DNA from: Gallionellaceae bacterium
GTDB taxonomy: Bacteria; Pseudomonadota; Gammaproteobacteria; Burkholderiales; Gallionellaceae
NCBI GenBank assembly: GCA_003151655.1
Contig: PLYB01000244.1
Span: 7,254-14,623 of the forward strand
Reading direction: 5' to 3'
Length of the DNA stretch: 7,370 bases
Position numbers and translations under genes: made by a program. This document shows positions 4,911 to 7,370 of the stretch, piece by piece. Each line of letters begins with the position of its first letter. Position 1 is the first letter of the stretch. The notes under the pieces were generated by a model. The model searched no databases. It was given only the letters and a program-made list of their open reading frames with translations, and had not been told where the DNA came from.

Positions 4911-6364
4911 CAAAGCACTGGATTGCTCAAGCGCTGAATTGGCTCAAGCAAAGTCTTGAGCCGGTTCCTCACGAACTCAACGAGTTGGATTGGAAGGCCA
5001 GTTTGACGGCCAACAAAGAGCGGCTGGTTGAGCACCTGATAGCCTTTGCGAACCATCCGAATGGAGGCTTTCTCGTGTTCGGTGTGCAGGATGATGCCAC
5101 GCTGGCAGGTGTAGAGCAGGGCGAAGTGGCACAAACAGTCAATACGATTGCTAATCTTGGGCGCGATGCCGTGGAGCCTCCTTTGGTCATTGACCATGCA
5201 GTGGTGGACTATCAAGGAGTGGCACTGTTGCTCATTTATATTTCCGAGCAAAGTAATAAGCCTGTACATCGGCGCGGCAAATCCATCGAAGAAGCTTGGA
5301 TACGTTCGGGGGGTACAACCCGTAAAGCATCACGCCAGGATGTTGGCGGTTTAATGCTGAACAGCCAAGCGCCGCGCTGGGAAACCCTTCGTGCATCCAG
5401 TCTGTTGCAAGGCGACGAACTGCTAGCCTTGCTTGATCTTCCTGTTATTGCAAATTTGCTTCAGCGACCATTACCTGTTGAGGAGAGCGAGCTTTTGCGA
5501 TGGCTGGCCGATGAGTGCATGATTACACCAGACGGCAACGGTTACTACATCACTAATTTTGGTGCGATTGCAGCGGCGCGCAATCTTGATCAGTTCGATA
5601 CGCTTAAGCGTAAACGTATTCGCCTAATTCGTTACCGTGGTATGAACAAGGTCGATACCATAGACGAGATGATGGGGCAGAAGGGCTATGCCGCAGGATT
5701 CGAGGGGTTGATTGCTCATCTCAAACGTGTATTGCCACATTCTGAAATTATCCAGCAATCGCTGCGGACGGAAGTCTGCATTTATCCTGAAATCGCTTTG
5801 CGCGAACTGGTTGCCAACGCGCTTATTCATCAGGATTTCACCATTACCGGAAGTGGGCCAATGATCGAAGTTTTCGATGATCGTATCGAGTTTACCAACC
5901 CCGGCAGCTTGTTACCGGGTAAGCGACCGGATAGGTTGATTGGTACTACGCCGGAGTCGCGTAACGAAGTGCTGGCATCCGCATTCAGGCGTTATCGGAT
6001 TTGTGAAGAACGTGGCACTGGCTTCCAAAAAGTCGTTGCAAGTATTGAGTTGTTTGGGTTGCCTCCGGTGGTGTTTACCCCGATGGAGAACGCTTTCAGG
6101 GTTACGCTCTACGCACCGAAGAAATTTGATGACATGACCCAAGGTGAGCGCATAGAGGCTTGTTATCAGCATGCGGTACTTCAATATTTATCGAGCCAGA
6201 CAGTGACCAATACCACCGCACGAAAACGTTTCAAGCTTCACGAGAAGCGCCGTACTGTGGTATCTAATTTGCTCACAGAGGCCGCAGAAAAGGGGCGGAT
6301 CAAGCGCAAAGACCCTGATGGAACATCAACAAAATTTGTTGAGTACGTTCCTTATTGGGCATGA
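4907..6364 (+). CDS. AlbA_2/Schlafen-like GHKL ATPase with C-terminal winged helix
   Basis: This is a 485-aa protein of the family often mislabelled as RecG-like or transcriptional regulator (COG2865). Residues 22-145 form an AlbA_2/Schlafen-type domain: ELDWKASL, then AFANHPNGGFLVFGVQDD, then the closing IRSGGTTRKAS. Residues 290-400 form a GHKL ATPase-like domain: the N-box ALRELVANALIHQD (Glu300, Asn304), then IEVFDDRIEFTNPGSLLPG, then the glycine motif CEERGTGFQKVV. The last 75 residues are rich in Lys/Arg and helices, consistent with a winged-helix DNA-binding domain. The start is GTG, overlapping the previous stop as GTGA, with AGAGGT upstream. Such proteins often sit beside restriction-modification genes and may regulate or assist defence, but the exact reaction is unknown. 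The gene looks intact and its GC is nearer the backbone than that of its AT-rich neighbour. Confidence 0.85.
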   Translation: MTKHWIAQALNWLKQSLEPVPHELNELDWKASLTANKERLVEHLIAFANHPNGGFLVFGVQDDATLAGVEQGEVAQTVNTIANLGRDAVEPPLVIDHAVVDYQGVALLLIYISEQSNKPVHRRGKSIEEAWIRSGGTTRKASRQDVGGLMLNSQAPRWETLRASSLLQGDELLALLDLPVIANLLQRPLPVEESELLRWLADECMITPDGNGYYITNFGAIAAARNLDQFDTLKRKRIRLIRYRGMNKVDTIDEMMGQKGYAAGFEGLIAHLKRVLPHSEIIQQSLRTEVCIYPEIALRELVANALIHQDFTITGSGPMIEVFDDRIEFTNPGSLLPGKRPDRLIGTTPESRNEVLASAFRRYRICEERGTGFQKVVASIELFGLPPVVFTPMENAFRVTLYAPKKFDDMTQGERIEACYQHAVLQYLSSQTVTNTTARKRFKLHEKRRTVVSNLLTEAAEKGRIKRKDPDGTSTKFVEYVPYWA

Positions 6365-6522
6365 GTGCCGTGCGAGCTTCTTTACTTCATTTGAAAACGG
6401 AAAGTTGTAAAATTTCCAATGAAATCATCTTGTTTTTATGTGTTACACAAACGGAATGCCCGCAGCCTGATGTGATAAGTAAGTACGGACACTCTCAACC
6501 CTTCATTTTTCAAAATGTCTGA
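6361..6522 (+). CDS. Small ORF coupled to the ATPase gene, resembling a truncated winged-helix protein
   Basis: A 53-aa frame starts at an ATG overlapping the ATPase stop (ATGA) and runs without interruption through the gap, ending at a TGA 8 bases inside rarA. Its second half, EIILFLCVTQTECPQPDVI then SKYGHSQPFIFQNV, reads like the first helices of a MarR-like winged helix that would normally continue into a 'L-x-x-x-G' turn and a wing. It stops exactly where rarA begins. I infer a regulator gene cut short at the right-hand insertion junction. It may still be translated by coupling. No family can be named with confidence. The same 6365-6514 region also contains TGTGTTACACA (6439-6449), a small palindrome of unknown role. 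Confidence 0.45.
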   Translation: MSAVRASLLHLKTESCKISNEIILFLCVTQTECPQPDVISKYGHSQPFIFQNV

Positions 6523-7370
6523 TTTGTTTGCCCCCAATCAACCCGCAGCCCCCCTCGCCGAGCGCTTGCGTCCCAAGCATATTGACGAGGTAATCGGTCA
6601 GTCGCATCTGTTGGGCGAGGGTAAGCCGTTACGTCTCGCGTTTCAGTCTGGCAAGCTGCACTCGATGATTCTGTGGGGGCCGCCGGGGGTGGGTAAAACC
6701 ACGCTGGCGCGGTTGATGGCATCCGCGTTCGATGCCGAGTTCGTGCCACTGTCCGCAGTATTGTCGGGCGTGAAAGATATTCGCGAAGCCATTGCGCAAG
6801 CTGAGCGCACGCTGCAACAAAGTGGTCGTCACACCATCCTGTTCGTGGACGAAGTTCATCGCTTCAACAAATCGCAGCAGGATGCTTTTTTGCCCTTTGT
6901 CGAGCAGGGCTTGGTGACCTTTATCGGCGCGACCACCGAAAATCCATCGTTCGAACTGAACAACGCTTTACTGTCGCGGGCGCAGGTATATGTGTTGCAA
7001 TCTTTGTCCGAAGTTGAAATGATGCAATTGTTCGAGCGCGCGCGACAAACGGCATTGCAGGGCATCACCTTCGATGCGGCAGCAGTCGAGCGCATTATTG
7101 GTTACGCCGATGGTGATGCGCGGCGCTTGCTCAATGTGCTGGAACAGTTGCAGACCGCCGCTGTGGCAGCCAAATTGAAGAACATCGATGTCGCGTTCCT
7201 TGATAACACGCTGGCGCAAAAGCTGCGCCGCTTCGACAAGGGCGGTGAAGCCTTTTATGACCAGATTTCTGCGTTGCATAAATCAGTGCGGGGTTCCAAT
7301 CCAGATGCGGCACTGTACTGGTTTGTGCGCATGCTGGATGGCGGTGCCGACCCGCGTTATCTGGCGCGGC
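6515..7370 (+). CDS. rarA: Replication-associated recombination protein RarA/MgsA, N-terminal part (3' end outside window)
   Basis: This is the first 285 residues of the AAA+ ATPase RarA (MgsA, homologous to eukaryotic WRNIP1/Mgs1), which acts at stalled or gapped replication forks. It starts MSDLFAPNQPAAPLAERLRP, then IDEVIGQSHLLGEGKPLR, as in the family. Walker A is GPPGVGKTT (55-63), Walker B is ILFVDEVHRFNKSQQD (Asp112, Glu113), and sensor 1 is GATTENPSFELN. The likely arginine finger lies in ALLSRAQ and sensor 2 in GDARRLLNVLEQL. The later segment EAFYDQISALHKSVRGSNPD leads into the C-terminal tetramerisation part. The frame is open to the window's last base. No Shine-Dalgarno precedes the ATG (upstream is CTTCATTTTTCAAA), and the small ORF ends 8 bases inside it, so reinitiation coupling is possible. 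Confidence 0.95.
   Translation, partial: MSDLFAPNQPAAPLAERLRPKHIDEVIGQSHLLGEGKPLRLAFQSGKLHSMILWGPPGVGKTTLARLMASAFDAEFVPLSAVLSGVKDIREAIAQAERTLQQSGRHTILFVDEVHRFNKSQQDAFLPFVEQGLVTFIGATTENPSFELNNALLSRAQVYVLQSLSEVEMMQLFERARQTALQGITFDAAAVERIIGYADGDARRLLNVLEQLQTAAVAAKLKNIDVAFLDNTLAQKLRRFDKGGEAFYDQISALHKSVRGSNPDAALYWFVRMLDGGADPRYLAR

Noticed and set aside
4805..5269. 154-codon minus-strand frame opposite the IIG/ATPase junction
   Set aside because: It is antisense to two coupled real genes and is low-complexity without family features.
1..7370. CRISPR array, tRNA, rRNA, transposase or integrase
   Set aside because: No regularly spaced repeats, no cloverleaf-like sequence, and no recombinase motifs in any convincing frame.

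Overview
The window shows a conserved bacterial chromosomal backbone, ftsK (3' end) - lolA - rarA (5' end), all on the + strand. This order is familiar from beta- and gammaproteobacteria. The FtsK and RarA sequences are typical of Proteobacteria. I would guess a betaproteobacterium (Gallionellaceae/Nitrosomonadales-like), but the genus cannot be fixed from the sequence alone. Backbone genes are GC-rich (about 63% in a 60-base sample of ftsK), while parts of the accessory DNA drop to about 28-35%.

Both gaps of the backbone are filled with accessory, mostly defence-type DNA. Gap 1 (637-2790, ftsK to lolA) holds four things: an AT-rich Mrr-type methylation-dependent restriction endonuclease (813-1745); a perfect 12-bp-arm palindrome; a complete hicA-hicB toxin-antitoxin pair with a readable promoter and an operator inside its spacer; and a 121-bp inverted-repeat element that includes a terminator-like hairpin. 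A short stretch after hicB reads like the C-terminal end of a lost protein. Gap 2 (3424-6514, lolA to rarA) holds a translationally coupled cassette. Its first gene is a 493-aa protein that keeps the N-terminal PD-(D/E)XK nuclease and the C-terminal target-recognition part of an Eco57I-like type IIG restriction-modification enzyme but has lost the methyltransferase core. A 4-base overlap leads to a 485-aa AlbA_2/Schlafen-like GHKL ATPase. Another 4-base overlap leads to a 53-codon ORF that resembles a truncated winged helix and ends 8 bases inside rarA.

The most interesting signal is the type IIG-like gene. It is open and in frame, but an abrupt join near base 3837 brings together two ends that normally flank several hundred residues of methyltransferase, and base composition drops just after the join. 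A nearby Mrr, a family that attacks certain methylated DNA, offers a speculative reason why methyltransferase loss could have been favoured. Other points worth checking are a possibly leaderless hicA toxin message, alternating pairing modules in the repeat before lolA, and rarA apparently lacking its own ribosome binding site and overlapping the small ORF.
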